A stretch of DNA of 64,000 nucleotides from Mycolicibacterium gilvum (lineage in GTDB: Bacteria > Actinomycetota > Actinomycetes > Mycobacteriales > Mycobacteriaceae), in the NCBI RefSeq assembly GCF_900454025.1, contig NZ_UGQM01000001.1:3348001-3412000 (forward strand). Direction: 5' to 3'. The position numbers and the translations under genes were made by a program. Positions 47,073-56,334 of this stretch are shown here, one piece after another (the stretch's first letter is position 1; each line of letters opens with the position of its first letter). Below the pieces are notes generated by a model that searched no databases, was not told where the DNA came from, and saw only the letters and a program-made list of their open reading frames with translations.

Positions 47073-48374
47073 TCAGAACTTTCCGTCGAGGAAATCCGCG
47101 TACGCCGGCAGATCGAGCTGGCCGTGTCCGGACAGCCCGATGACGATCACCTGCTCTCGCGGATCGTCCGCGACGTGCCGGGCCGCCGCCGCGATGGCGT
47201 GCGTCGACTCCGGTGCCGGCACGATGCCCTGCGTGCGCGCGAACTGCACACCGGCAGCGAACCCATCGTGCTGCGAGATCGCCACGCCTTCCACCAGACC
47301 GAGCTCCACGGTGTGGCTGAGCGCAGGCGCCATGCCGTGATAGCGCAGTCCCCCGGAGTGGATCGGGTCGGGCACGAAATCCATACCGAGGGTGTGCATT
47401 TTGAGCAGCGGAGTCAGTCCGGCGACGTCACCGTGATCGTAGCGGTACTCCCCCTGGGTGATCGACGGGCACGCGGTCGGCTCGGCGGCGACGATCCGCG
47501 GGTTCGACCGGCCGTGGATCTTCTCTCGCAGAAAGGGGAACGACAGCCCGGCGAGGTTCGAACCGCCACCGGCACAACCGAATACGACGTCGGCACCATC
47601 AGGCTCGGTCAGCGCCAGCTGCGCGACGGCCTCCTGCCCGATGACGGTCTGATGCAACACCACATGGTTGAGCACGCTGCCCAGCGCGTAGCGGGCCTCC
47701 GGGTCGGCCGCGGCGACCTCGACCGCCTCGCTGACCGCCATGCCGAGGCTGCCGGTGGTGTCCGGATCCTTGGCCAGGATGGCGCGGCCCGACTCGGTGA
47801 GCGTCGACGGGCTGGAATGCACCGTGCCGCCGTAGGTCCGAATCAGATGCCCGCGATACGGCTTGGACTCATACGAAGCGCGGACCTGCCACACCTCGAT
47901 CTCCAGGCCGAACTGCGCTCCGGCGAACGAGAGCGCGCTGCCCCACTGGCCGGCGCCGGTCTCGGTGGTCAGCTTCCGCACACCGTCGATGGAGTTGTAG
48001 TAGGCCTGCGCCACCGCCGAGTTTGTCTTGTGGCTGCCTACCGGGCTCACACCCTCGTACTTGACGTAGATACGGGCTCCGGTGTTCAGGGCCTTCTCGA
48101 AGCGCCGGGCCCGGATCAGCGGCGACGGACGCCACATCGTGTAGATCTCCCGCACCGGCTCCGGGATCTCGATGTAGGTGTCGGTGGCCACCTCCTGCGC
48201 GATCAACCCGCTAGCGAACAGCGGCGCGAGGTCATCCGGGCCGACCGGTTCCTTGGTGGCGGGATGCAGGTGCGGCGGGATCGGCTCATCCAGCTCGGCC
48301 GCCAGGTTGTACCAGTGGGTCGGCACCTCCGCGGCGACGAGGTCCGGATGGGTGGCGCCACGCTGTTCCGTCAT
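47073..48374 (-). CDS. trpB: TrpB2-type tryptophan synthase beta-like enzyme
   Basis: A 433-residue PLP enzyme of the TrpB2 branch. The PLP lysine K116 sits in VGSHKTNSA and the phosphate loop is CAGGGSNLAG. N- and C-terminal extensions typical of TrpB2 are present, and there is no trpA or trpC beside it. TrpB2 enzymes condense serine with indole or salvage indole; some act on phosphoserine. ATG 48374 is used rather than the longer frame from 48416, which would run toward the IclR gene stop. The gene follows iclR by 25 bp on the same strand and could share its transcript. Confidence 0.88.
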   Translation of the reverse strand: MTEQRGATHPDLVAAEVPTHWYNLAAELDEPIPPHLHPATKEPVGPDDLAPLFASGLIAQEVATDTYIEIPEPVREIYTMWRPSPLIRARRFEKALNTGARIYVKYEGVSPVGSHKTNSAVAQAYYNSIDGVRKLTTETGAGQWGSALSFAGAQFGLEIEVWQVRASYESKPYRGHLIRTYGGTVHSSPSTLTESGRAILAKDPDTTGSLGMAVSEAVEVAAADPEARYALGSVLNHVVLHQTVIGQEAVAQLALTEPDGADVVFGCAGGGSNLAGLSFPFLREKIHGRSNPRIVAAEPTACPSITQGEYRYDHGDVAGLTPLLKMHTLGMDFVPDPIHSGGLRYHGMAPALSHTVELGLVEGVAISQHDGFAAGVQFARTQGIVPAPESTHAIAAAARHVADDPREQVIVIGLSGHGQLDLPAYADFLDGKF

Positions 48375-48399
48375 GCCGGAAACCCTAGCGGTCGACGAC

Positions 48400-49161
48400 T
48401 CAGGCCTCCTTCGCACCGATCAGCGCTTCAGAGATCACGCCGGTCGCCTTGTTCAGGGCCGGCACGGCACGGGCGATCAGATCCTTGCCCATACGCGCTG
48501 TGGGGCCGGAGATGCCGATCGCCATCGGCGTCGGCGCACCCGGCACCGCCATCGCGACCGAGCGCACACCGATCTCGAACTCCTCGTCGTCGACGGCGTA
48601 GCCCTCGGCACGCACCCGCTCGACGTTCGCGAACACCGCCGACAACGTCGATGCGCTGTTCTCGGTCGGCGCCGGAAGCCCGGACTGCGTCACCAGTTTG
48701 AGGATGCGGGCATCCTCCAACTCGGCCAGGACGGCCTTGCCCACCCCGGATGTGTGCAGCCCGACGCGCTTACCGACCTCGTTGTTCGTCCGCATCATGT
48801 GTGCAGACAGAACCTGCCCGGTGTAGATCACCATGTCGCCGTCGAGCACAGCGAGACTCGCGGTCTCCGACAGGTCGTCGGCCAGCGACTGCAGTACCGG
48901 ACCGGCAACGGCTCCCAGCTGGCGGTTCGCCACCTCACCGAGCCGAATCAACCTCGGCCCCAACGCATAGCGGCGATTGGGCAATTGCCGCACGTAACCC
49001 AGACCGACCAGCGTGCGCAGCAGACGGTGGATGGTCGGCGGCGGCAACGGAGACTCCGCCGACAACTCCGTCAGGGAGCACTCCCCTCCCGCGCGTCCGA
49101 TCAGTTCCATCAACTCGAAGGCGCGCTCCACCGACTGAACGCCGCCTGATCTCTCCGCCAT
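48400..49161 (-). CDS. IclR-family regulator of allantoin genes (AllR-like)
   Basis: A 253-residue repressor. The N-terminal winged helix (VQSVERAFELMELI; PLPPPTIHRLLRTLVGLGYV) precedes the IclR effector domain (GKRVGLHTSGVGKAVLAEL). ATG 49161 is preferred because GGAAG lies upstream; ATG 49194 would add 11 residues. It is divergent from the allantoin genes, and two palindromes matching those before the permease and allantoinase lie in the intergenic region, so it very likely controls the whole locus. By analogy with AllR of E. coli the inducer may be glyoxylate or an allantoin metabolite. Confidence 0.85.
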   Translation of the reverse strand: MAERSGGVQSVERAFELMELIGRAGGECSLTELSAESPLPPPTIHRLLRTLVGLGYVRQLPNRRYALGPRLIRLGEVANRQLGAVAGPVLQSLADDLSETASLAVLDGDMVIYTGQVLSAHMMRTNNEVGKRVGLHTSGVGKAVLAELEDARILKLVTQSGLPAPTENSASTLSAVFANVERVRAEGYAVDDEEFEIGVRSVAMAVPGAPTPMAIGISGPTARMGKDLIARAVPALNKATGVISEALIGAKEA

Positions 49162-49213
49162 ACGTCCACTTCCGACCACCGATGAGGATTCCATTCAACA
49201 TAACCACGATTCA

Positions 49214-49228
49214 TTCCACAATATGGAA
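49214..49228. promoter_or_regulatory. IclR-type operator box 1
   Basis: TTCCACAATATGGAA, a palindrome (TTCCA-N5-TGGAA) in the divergent region between the regulator gene and the DUF6986-like gene. Confidence 0.65.
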
Positions 49229-49280
49229 CTTGTCGACGATGGCCAGACCGCCGTGTACTTTTGGCAGCGCGCCCTCTAAA

Positions 49281-49295
49281 CTCCACAATGTGGAA
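49281..49295. promoter_or_regulatory. IclR-type operator box 2
   Basis: CTCCACAATGTGGAA, containing the perfect palindrome TCCACAATGTGGA, 33 bp before the start codon of the DUF6986-like gene. Confidence 0.65.
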
Positions 49296-49327
49296 TTTCA
49301 GTCCGGCATTCGTGAAGGAGACCGCCC

Positions 49328-50605
49328 GTGACGCGGCGCCTCGACGACGTGGTGCTGGCCGATGTCGACCGTCGCCTCGCGGCCGCCGACGCCCACCTCG
49401 CGGCTCGCTACCCCGGCGATGACGGCCGCCGGCAACCGGTGCACACCGTCTACATCCCGGGTAACCGGTATTCGGCGACCATGCCCGCGGAGTGGGGATC
49501 CACCGCTCTGACAGCCGCGAACGACGCGGGCGGACTCGACGCCGTGGCCGCCCTGGTCGGCCCGAACAACGAAACCGACTGTGAGCCGGAGACTCTCGCA
49601 ACCCTTGTCGAGAACAAACTGACCACCGAGCCCATCGAGGACCTCCGCATCGACTTCGAGGACGGGTACGGCACCGTCGACGATGCAACCGAGGACGCCG
49701 ACGTCACGCAGGCGATCGCCGCTCTGCGTAGCGCACTCGACGCGGGCACCTCGACGCCGTTCGTCGGGACGCGCTTCAAGTGCTTGGAAGCAGCCACCCG
49801 TGCCCGCGGGCTGCGCACCCTCGACATGTTCGTCAGCGGGCTCGTCGCCTCGGGCGGTCTCCCCGAGGGCCTCACACTCACCCTCCCGAAGGTGACGTCC
49901 GTCGATCAGGTCGAGGCCATGGTCGCCGTCGCGAGCGCCCTCGAAGATGCGAACGGACTGTCTGCGGGCCGGATCCGGTTCGAGGTACAGGTCGAGACGC
50001 CGCAGGCGATTCTCGGCGCCGACGGCCGCGCACCCGTCGCCCAGTTCATCCATGCCGGGCAGGGCCGCGTCAGCTCGCTGCACTACGGGACCTACGACTA
50101 CTCGGCGTCTCTCGGCATCGCGGCGGCGTACCAGTCGATGGAGCATCCGGCGGCCGATCACGCCAAGAACGTCATGCAACTCGCCGTCGCGGGCACCGGC
50201 GTGCACATGTCCGACGGCTCGACCAACATCGTCCCGGCCGGTGATCCCGACGACGTCGCGGCGGCGTGGACACTGCACGCCCGACTGGTCCGACGCCACC
50301 TGGAGCGCGGCATCTACCAGGGCTGGGACATGCACCCCGCCCAACTCATCACCCGGTACCTGGCGACGTACGCGTTCTACCGTGGCGCCTTCTCCCCCGC
50401 CGCCGCACGCCTGCGCACCTACGTCCATCGGCTCGACTCGACCGTCATGGACGAGCCGGCCACCGCCCGCGCCCTCGCCGGCGTGATCCACCGGGGCAGC
50501 GTGTGCGGGGCCCTCACCGTCGACGAGATCGAGACGGCCCTCGATCTCCCTCTTTCCACCGTGCGCGACATCGCGCTCGGCCGCCCGACAAGGAGCACCC
50601 AGTGA
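49328..50605 (+). CDS. DUF6986-like HpcH/CitE aldolase-superfamily protein, allantoin locus
   Basis: A 425-residue protein resembling the aldolase/citrate-lyase (HpcH/HpaI, CitE) TIM-barrel superfamily: VHTVYIPGNRYS, EDLRIDFEDGYG with acidic metal ligands, VGTRFKCLEA, LPKVTSVDQVEAMV and RIRFEVQVETPQAI. It is the first gene after the operators and overlaps the ureidoglycine aminohydrolase gene (GTGA). The superfamily handles glyoxylate or pyruvate aldol chemistry, so it may deal with the glyoxylate released from allantoin; that is inference from neighbourhood. GTG 49328 has AAGGAGA upstream. Confidence 0.75.
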   Translation: MTRRLDDVVLADVDRRLAAADAHLAARYPGDDGRRQPVHTVYIPGNRYSATMPAEWGSTALTAANDAGGLDAVAALVGPNNETDCEPETLATLVENKLTTEPIEDLRIDFEDGYGTVDDATEDADVTQAIAALRSALDAGTSTPFVGTRFKCLEAATRARGLRTLDMFVSGLVASGGLPEGLTLTLPKVTSVDQVEAMVAVASALEDANGLSAGRIRFEVQVETPQAILGADGRAPVAQFIHAGQGRVSSLHYGTYDYSASLGIAAAYQSMEHPAADHAKNVMQLAVAGTGVHMSDGSTNIVPAGDPDDVAAAWTLHARLVRRHLERGIYQGWDMHPAQLITRYLATYAFYRGAFSPAAARLRTYVHRLDSTVMDEPATARALAGVIHRGSVCGALTVDEIETALDLPLSTVRDIALGRPTRSTQ

Positions 50606-51417
50606 CCGCAGCGTCGTACTACACACCCCGCGGCGGTCTGCCCCCGCAGACCGATCTGCTGATCGACCGCGCCATCGTCACCGAGGCCTACACGGTGATC
50701 CCCCGCGGCGTCCTGTGCGACATCGTCACCTCGGTCTTCCCGGAATGGACCGATACGCGGGCGTGGATTCTCAACCGCCCTGTCGCCGGCGGGGCGACGA
50801 CGTACTTCCAGGCCATTGTCGAGGTCAAGCCCGGGGGCGGCGCGCAGCGACCCGAGCCGCAACCCGAGGTGCAGAGCTTCCTGTTCGTCACCTCCGGTGC
50901 GCTCACCGTGGACACCGAGGGCCGGTCGCAGACCCTCACCGAGGGCGGCTTCGCCTACCTGCCGGCGGGCACCGCCTGGTCGGCACACAACAACGGCGAC
51001 GCCGACGCGACGTTCGTGTGGATCCGCAAGCGCTACGAGATCGCCGAGGGCCACACCCCGTCGGTCCAATTCGGCAATGAGCGCGACATCGAACCGTCGG
51101 CCATGCCCGGCACCGACGGCAAATGGCGCACGACACGCATGCTCGACCCTCAGAATCTCGCGTACGACATGCACGTCAACATCGTCACGTTCGAGCCCGG
51201 CGCGACCATTCCGTTCGCCGAGACCCACGTGATGGAACACGGCCTGCTGATGCTCGAAGGCAAGGCCGTCTATCACCTCAACGGAGACTGGGTGGAGGTT
51301 CAGGAAGGCGACTTCCTCGCGCTGCGCGCGTTCTGCCCGCAGGCGTGCTACGCCGGCGGGCCGTCGAACTTCCGCTACCTGCTGTACAAGGACGTCAACC
51401 GCCAGATCATGCTCTGA
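50602..51417 (+). CDS. allE: (S)-ureidoglycine aminohydrolase
   Basis: A 271-residue bicupin. Two cupin domains are seen: residues ~75-135 (VQSFLFVTSGALTVD, GGFAYLPAGTAW) and ~190-255 (FAETHVMEHGLLMLEGKAV, VQEGDFLALRAFCPQACY), with metal ligands in ETHVMEHG. AllE/YlbA converts (S)-ureidoglycine to (S)-ureidoglycolate and ammonia in the allantoate branch. It is coupled to the gene before it by a GTGA overlap, with AAGGAG upstream. Confidence 0.88.
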   Translation: MTAASYYTPRGGLPPQTDLLIDRAIVTEAYTVIPRGVLCDIVTSVFPEWTDTRAWILNRPVAGGATTYFQAIVEVKPGGGAQRPEPQPEVQSFLFVTSGALTVDTEGRSQTLTEGGFAYLPAGTAWSAHNNGDADATFVWIRKRYEIAEGHTPSVQFGNERDIEPSAMPGTDGKWRTTRMLDPQNLAYDMHVNIVTFEPGATIPFAETHVMEHGLLMLEGKAVYHLNGDWVEVQEGDFLALRAFCPQACYAGGPSNFRYLLYKDVNRQIML

Positions 51418-51433
51418 GGCGAGTCCGGTTGGC

Positions 51434-52156
51434 CTACAACCGGAATGGCCAACCAGTGACCTTCTTCTCGCGTGGGGTCGCGTAGGTGCGCACCTTGGAT
51501 GTCGACAGGCCCATCCGGACCAGGCCTTCGGCGATGGTGACCGCCGAGCGGACTCCGTCGACGATCGGGACGCCCGTCGCGGCCCTCACCTTCTCCTCGA
51601 GTTCGGCCATGCCGCCACAGCCCAGGCAGATCACCTCGGCGTGATCGTTCTCCACCGCTTCACGCGCCTGGCGCACGATCGCCTCGACTGCCCGAGCGGG
51701 ATCCGATTCCAGTTCGAGCACAGCGAGTCCGGACGCCCGCACCGACGCGCACCGTGCGTCGAGTCCTGCGAGTTTGAGCCGGTCCTCGATCAGCGGCACC
51801 GTGCGGTCGAGCGTCGTGACGACCGAGTATTTGTGCCCGAGATACATCGCCGTCGACGCGGCCGCCTCGGTGATGTCGACCACCGGGACGTCGAGCAACT
51901 CCTGCAGCCCTTCACGACCGTGCTCCCCGTAACCGGCCTGGATCACGGCATCGAACGGTTCGGGGTACGCGGTGACGGCGTCCATGACCGCGATGGCCGC
52001 GAGGTAGCTCTCGAAGTTCCCTTCGCACGAGTCGGCACCGAATCGCGGTGTGATGCCGACGATCTCGGTGCCTTCCGCCGCGACACCGCGCGCCGACTCG
52101 GCGATCGCCTCGGTCATCGAGGCGGTCGTGTTGACGTTGGCGACGAGGATCCTCAT
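51434..52156 (-). CDS. Allantoin/hydantoin racemase (Asp/Glu racemase family)
   Basis: A 240-residue enzyme with the two-cysteine racemase layout: ANVNTTASMTEAI, C48 within GADSCEGN, and a second cysteine in EVICLGCGGMAEL. HyuE/allantoin racemases interconvert the enantiomers so that stereoselective allantoinase can use both. ATG 52156 is used; the longer frame belongs to the permease region. The start lies 7 bp after the permease stop on the same strand, so it shares the permease transcript. Confidence 0.83.
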   Translation of the reverse strand: MRILVANVNTTASMTEAIAESARGVAAEGTEIVGITPRFGADSCEGNFESYLAAIAVMDAVTAYPEPFDAVIQAGYGEHGREGLQELLDVPVVDITEAAASTAMYLGHKYSVVTTLDRTVPLIEDRLKLAGLDARCASVRASGLAVLELESDPARAVEAIVRQAREAVENDHAEVICLGCGGMAELEEKVRAATGVPIVDGVRSAVTIAEGLVRMGLSTSKVRTYATPREKKVTGWPFRL

Positions 52157-52163
52157 GGCACTC

Positions 52164-53669
52164 CTAGTGCGTGCTGTCCACGGCGATGGGCTCACCGGAG
52201 ACGTCGTTGAACGGGCCGCGGCGGTCTGCGACCACCAGGTACACGATCGCACCGAGGCCCGCCCCGATGAACCAGGAGAACTCCGCAACCACCGCGAACG
52301 CCGGAACGAACGCCAGCAGCAGCGCCGCCACCGCGGTGATGACGAGGGCGATCACCGCCCGGACGTTGACGCCCTTCGCGTAGTGGTACTCACCGTCGGC
52401 ATCGGTCGTGAACAGGGCCAGAACGTTGATCTTGGAACGACGCACCAGCCAGTAGTCGGCCATGATGATCCCGAACAGCGGACCGAGGATGGCGCCGAGT
52501 CCACCGAGGAAGTAGTTGATCACCGCAGGGGTGTTGTAGAGGTTCCACGGCAGGATCACCAGACCGATGACGGCCGAGATAAGCGCTGCGCGACGGAAAT
52601 TCAGGTGCTTGGGGAAGAGATTGTTCAGCGCATAGATCGGTGCGACGAAGTTCGCCATCAGGTTCACCGCGATGGTGAGGATCAGCAGCGCGAGGGCGGC
52701 GAGCACCAGCAGGAAAGTGTTCGGCACCTCCTGGACGATGTCGGCCGGTGCCTCGATGATGCGTCCGTCGATGCGGAACTGCGCGCCGGCCAGGGTGATC
52801 ACGATGCCGCCGAACACCAGCATGTTGAGCGGGATGCCCCAGAAGTTGCCGTGCACGATCGCCCGCTTCGAAGTCGCGTTACGGGTGAAGTCGCAGAAGT
52901 TGAGGACGAACGTGCCGTAGATCGCCACCCACAGGCTCGCGCCGCCGATGATCTTCAACCACATGTCGACACCGGTCAGCGAGTCGGGCGTGCTCCACGC
53001 GATGCTCCAGTCGGCGTTGTTGAGCATCCAGACCGCCAGAGCGATCATCGTGACCAGAATGACCGGTCCCGCGAATGCCTCGTACCTGCGGATCATCTCC
53101 ATGCCGTAGCTGACGATGATCACCTGGATCACCCACAGCACGACGAACGAGATCCAGCCGAGCGTCGACAATCCCAGGACGCTGTTCGAGTCCAGGGACT
53201 CGGCCGACGGTGCGAGCGCGATGATCATGATGCGCAGCACCACAGACGCGAGGTAGGTCTGGATGCCGAACCAGGCGATCGCCACCGCGCCGCGGATGAG
53301 GGCCGGGATCTGCGCGCCGCGGATGCCGAACGCGATGCGGCTCATCACCGGGAACGGGACGCCGGTCTTCTCCCCCATGAACCCAGACAGGTTGAGCAGC
53401 AGGAAGAGGAAGACTCCGCCGAGACCGAGGGCGAGCAGGATCTGCCACCCGCCGAGCCCGAGGGCGAACAGCCCGATCGCGAACGAATAGTTGCCGAGGC
53501 TGTGCACGTCGTTCGCCCACAGAGTGAAGATGTTGTACGACCCCCACCGTCGCCCTGCGCGCTTGGTCGGCGCGAGATCGGGGTTGTACAGATGCGGACT
53601 CACGCCGGCGAGCGCGGTGTGATCGTTACGGCTGGAGTCGCCGATCAGTCCGGTGGACTCTGTGCTCAT
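52164..53669 (-). CDS. NCS1-family allantoin/purine permease
   Basis: A 501-residue, 12-helix transporter of the nucleobase-cation symport-1 family. NPDLAPTKRAGRRWGSYNIF and ANDVHSLGNYSFAIGLF are the usual NCS1 N-terminal features, followed by hydrophobic helices to VYLVVADRRGP. Given the locus its substrate is probably allantoin (PucI-like), although hydantoin or cytosine cannot be excluded. ATG 53669 lies 49 bp from an IclR box. It is divergent from allantoinase and precedes the racemase gene by 7 bp. Confidence 0.88.
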   Translation of the reverse strand: MSTESTGLIGDSSRNDHTALAGVSPHLYNPDLAPTKRAGRRWGSYNIFTLWANDVHSLGNYSFAIGLFALGLGGWQILLALGLGGVFLFLLLNLSGFMGEKTGVPFPVMSRIAFGIRGAQIPALIRGAVAIAWFGIQTYLASVVLRIMIIALAPSAESLDSNSVLGLSTLGWISFVVLWVIQVIIVSYGMEMIRRYEAFAGPVILVTMIALAVWMLNNADWSIAWSTPDSLTGVDMWLKIIGGASLWVAIYGTFVLNFCDFTRNATSKRAIVHGNFWGIPLNMLVFGGIVITLAGAQFRIDGRIIEAPADIVQEVPNTFLLVLAALALLILTIAVNLMANFVAPIYALNNLFPKHLNFRRAALISAVIGLVILPWNLYNTPAVINYFLGGLGAILGPLFGIIMADYWLVRRSKINVLALFTTDADGEYHYAKGVNVRAVIALVITAVAALLLAFVPAFAVVAEFSWFIGAGLGAIVYLVVADRRGPFNDVSGEPIAVDSTH

Positions 53670-53717
53670 GGACACGCCTGTCACGGTCGGAGCGCCGACG
53701 CGCGCGTCGCCGCTAAA

Positions 53718-53732
53718 TTCCACTTTGCGGAA
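53718..53732. promoter_or_regulatory. IclR-type operator box 3
   Basis: TTCCACTTTGCGGAA upstream of the permease gene; another half site, TTCCACAAG, follows at 53739-53747. Confidence 0.6.
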
Positions 53733-53860
53733 GTAATATTCCACAAGTTTGCTAAGTAACGCGCATACCGACACCCCATGTCAACCCTTCGGTGCGATTG
53801 ACTGTGTTCTCGCCCAGATCTAGAGTCAGCCGAAGAGTGGAGTTGAGTTCCCCGCCCTAG

Positions 53861-53875
53861 TTCCACCATGAGGAA
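53861..53875. promoter_or_regulatory. IclR-type operator box 4
   Basis: TTCCACCATGAGGAA, 28 bp before the allantoinase start codon. It keeps the TTCC arms of boxes 1-3. Confidence 0.55.
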
Positions 53876-53902
53876 TTAATCTCGCAGCTACGGAGACGCC
53901 CC

Positions 53903-55270
53903 ATGACCGCCGATACCCGCGAGCAGTCGAATCACGCCGATCTCGACCTGGTCGTCCGCGGTGAACGCATGCTGACGACAGCGGGAATCGTCGCCCGCGA
54001 GATCGGCATCCGCGACGGTCGCATCGTCGCGATCGAGCCGCTGGGCAGCGGTCTTCCCGGCGCGGAGATCGTCGAGCTCACCGACGAGCAGGTCATGATC
54101 CCCGGCCTCGTCGACACGCACGTGCACGTCAACGAACCGGGCCGCACCGAGTGGGAGGGGTTCGACTCCGCCACCCGCGCCGCCGCGGCGGGCGGCGTGA
54201 CCACGCTGATCGACATGCCGCTCAACTCGATTCCGCCGACGGTCAACGTCGACGCACTCAACGCCAAACGCGAAGCGGCATCGGGCAAGTTGCACATCGA
54301 CGTCGGCTTCTGGGGCGGTGCCATCCCGGGCAATACCGGCGACCTGCGCGGCCTGCACGACGACGGTGTGTTCGGCTTCAAGTGCTTCCTGTTGCACTCC
54401 GGCGTCGACGAGTTCCCCCACCTCGACGCCGACGAGATGGAAGAGGACATGCGCGTCCTGGTGGGCTTCGATTCCATGATGATCGTGCACGCCGAGGACT
54501 CCCGCGCGATCGATCACGCCCCCACCGCCGAGGGCGACCGATACAGTCGCTTCCTCGCATCGCGGCCGCGCGGCGCCGAGAACGTGGCGATCGCCGAGGT
54601 CATCGAGCGCGCTCGATGGACCGGCGCCCGCGCGCACATTCTGCATCTGTCGTCCTCGGATGCTCTGCCGATGATCGCCACGGCCAAACGCGACGGCGTC
54701 AGGATCACGGTCGAGACGTGCCCGCACTACCTGACACTGCTCGCCGAGGAGATCCCCAACGGCGCCACCGCGTTCAAGTGCTGCCCGCCGATCCGTGAGG
54801 CATCCAATCGGGAACTGCTGTGGCAGGGCCTGATCGACGGCACCATCGACTGCATCGTCTCCGACCATTCACCGTCGACGATCGACCTCAAGGACGTCGA
54901 GAACGGCGACTTCGGCGTGGCCTGGGGTGGCGTCGCCTCGCTGCAGCTCGGTCTGTCGCTGATCTGGACCGAGGCGAAGCGTCGCGATGTGGCGCTCACC
55001 CGGGTGATCGACTGGATGGCCGCCAAGCCGGCCGAACTCGCCGGCTTGAACAACAAGGGCAAGATCGCGCTCGGCTACGACGCCGATTTCGCGATTTTCG
55101 AGCCGGAGTCCGCGCAGGTGGTCGACGTGCACAAACTGCACCACAGGAATCCGATCACGCCGTACGACGGGCGCGCGGTGGCCGGCGTCGTGGCGAGCAC
55201 CTGGCTGCGCGGCACGAAGATCGACTTCACCACCCCACGGGGGCGGATGCTGCGACGCGGCGGCGTGTAG
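53903..55270 (+). CDS. allB: Allantoinase
   Basis: A 455-residue cyclic amidohydrolase that opens allantoin to allantoate. The binuclear metal site is visible: HVHVNEPG (two histidines), the carboxylated lysine in GVFGFKCFL, histidines in MIVHAED and ILHLSSSD, and the catalytic aspartate in IVSDHSPS. The length and motifs fit allantoinase better than dihydropyrimidinase (which lacks the NEPG and KCF context). ATG 53903 has GGAGA upstream. Allantoate amidohydrolase or allantoicase, needed for the next step, is not in the window. Confidence 0.9.
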   Translation: MTADTREQSNHADLDLVVRGERMLTTAGIVAREIGIRDGRIVAIEPLGSGLPGAEIVELTDEQVMIPGLVDTHVHVNEPGRTEWEGFDSATRAAAAGGVTTLIDMPLNSIPPTVNVDALNAKREAASGKLHIDVGFWGGAIPGNTGDLRGLHDDGVFGFKCFLLHSGVDEFPHLDADEMEEDMRVLVGFDSMMIVHAEDSRAIDHAPTAEGDRYSRFLASRPRGAENVAIAEVIERARWTGARAHILHLSSSDALPMIATAKRDGVRITVETCPHYLTLLAEEIPNGATAFKCCPPIREASNRELLWQGLIDGTIDCIVSDHSPSTIDLKDVENGDFGVAWGGVASLQLGLSLIWTEAKRRDVALTRVIDWMAAKPAELAGLNNKGKIALGYDADFAIFEPESAQVVDVHKLHHRNPITPYDGRAVAGVVASTWLRGTKIDFTTPRGRMLRRGGV

Positions 55271-55359
55271 CGCACCCACTCTGTTCGCAGCGGCGGACAC
55301 TCTTCGATCGACGGGCAGCTCCGCGGCCTGCTTGCTGATTCGTATCGCCAAGAATATAG

Positions 55360-55375
55360 TTTCGGCGACCCGAAA
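55360..55375 (+). promoter_or_regulatory. Candidate DtxR/MntR-type operator
   Basis: TTTCGGCGACCCGAAA, a perfect 6-bp-arm palindrome 18 bp before the start codon of the metal importer operon, directly ahead of its GGAGGAGG ribosome site. Confidence 0.5.
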
Positions 55376-55392
55376 TCACGGAGGAGGCTGCG

Positions 55393-56334
55393 GTGGGAGC
55401 ACGGCACGCAAGCCGACGTGCGCGAGGCCGGCCGGCCACGTGGGTGGCGATCGCCTGCTGCGCGTCGATGGTGGCGTGTTCCTCACCGATCGACACCGGC
55501 GATGCCGCACGGCCCACGGTGCTGACGACGTTCACCGTGCTGGCCGACATCGCCGCCAACGTGGCCGGTGACCATCTGACCGTGGAGTCGATCACCAAGC
55601 CGGGCGCGGAGATTCACGGCTACGAGCCCACTCCCGGTGATATCAGGAAAGCGGCGAGGGCCGATCTGATCCTCGACAACGGGCTGAACCTGGAAGCCTG
55701 GTTCGCCCGGTTCGTCGACGGCATCGACGTCCCGCACGTCGTTGTCAGCGACGGTGTCGCCCCGCTCGAGATCGCCGAAGACGCGTACACCGGGATGGCG
55801 AATCCGCACGCCTGGATGTCCCCGCTCAACGTCCAGATATACGCCGACAACATGGCCGACGCATTCGCCGACCTCGACCCCGACCACGCCCAGGCCTATC
55901 GCGACAACGCCGCCGCCTACCGCACCCAGCTCCAGGAAGTCCATGACGAGCTCGTCGAGCGACTCGACGCGCTGCCGCCCACCCAACGCGCGCTGGTGAC
56001 CTGCGAGGGAGCCTTCTCCTATCTGGCCCGCGATGCCGGTCTGACCGAGAAGTACATCTGGGCGGTCAACGCCGAGCAGCAGGCGACCCCTCAACAGATC
56101 GCCTCGACCATCGAGTTCGTCGACGCCAACGACGTCCCCGCGGTGTTCTGTGAGTCCACCGTCTCCGACGCACCGATGCAGCGCGTCGTGGAAGCCACCG
56201 GAACACGTTTCGGCGGAGTGCTTTTCGTCGACTCCCTCTCGGAGGCCGACGGGCCGGTTCCCACCTATCTCGACCTGATCCGCCACGACGCCACCACCAT
56301 CGCGGCGGCCTTGACCGCCGACCGCGCGTCGTGA
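55393..56334 (+). CDS. Metal ABC transporter binding lipoprotein (ZnuA/MntA family)
   Basis: A 313-residue cluster A-I binding protein. A signal peptide ends in a lipobox-like MVAC with C29 as the probable lipid-bearing residue. Metal-binding features include EIHGYEPTP (histidine), NPHAWMSP (histidine), the C-terminal lobe VTCEGAFSYLARDAG and a glutamate in VFCESTVSD. The short acidic/His loop seen in zinc-specific members is absent, favouring manganese or iron. GTG 55393 follows a strong ribosome site. It overlaps the ATPase gene by four bases. Confidence 0.87.
   Translation: MGARHASRRARGRPATWVAIACCASMVACSSPIDTGDAARPTVLTTFTVLADIAANVAGDHLTVESITKPGAEIHGYEPTPGDIRKAARADLILDNGLNLEAWFARFVDGIDVPHVVVSDGVAPLEIAEDAYTGMANPHAWMSPLNVQIYADNMADAFADLDPDHAQAYRDNAAAYRTQLQEVHDELVERLDALPPTQRALVTCEGAFSYLARDAGLTEKYIWAVNAEQQATPQQIASTIEFVDANDVPAVFCESTVSDAPMQRVVEATGTRFGGVLFVDSLSEADGPVPTYLDLIRHDATTIAAALTADRAS

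Noticed and set aside
47124..48701. 525-codon plus-strand frame opposite TrpB2 and the IclR regulator
   Set aside because: Both minus-strand genes have full domain evidence; this frame spans two genes with no start signal.
52050..53759. 569-codon plus-strand frame across the NCS1 permease
   Set aside because: The minus-strand frame is an unmistakable 12-helix transporter; the plus-strand product is a D/R/H-rich shadow.
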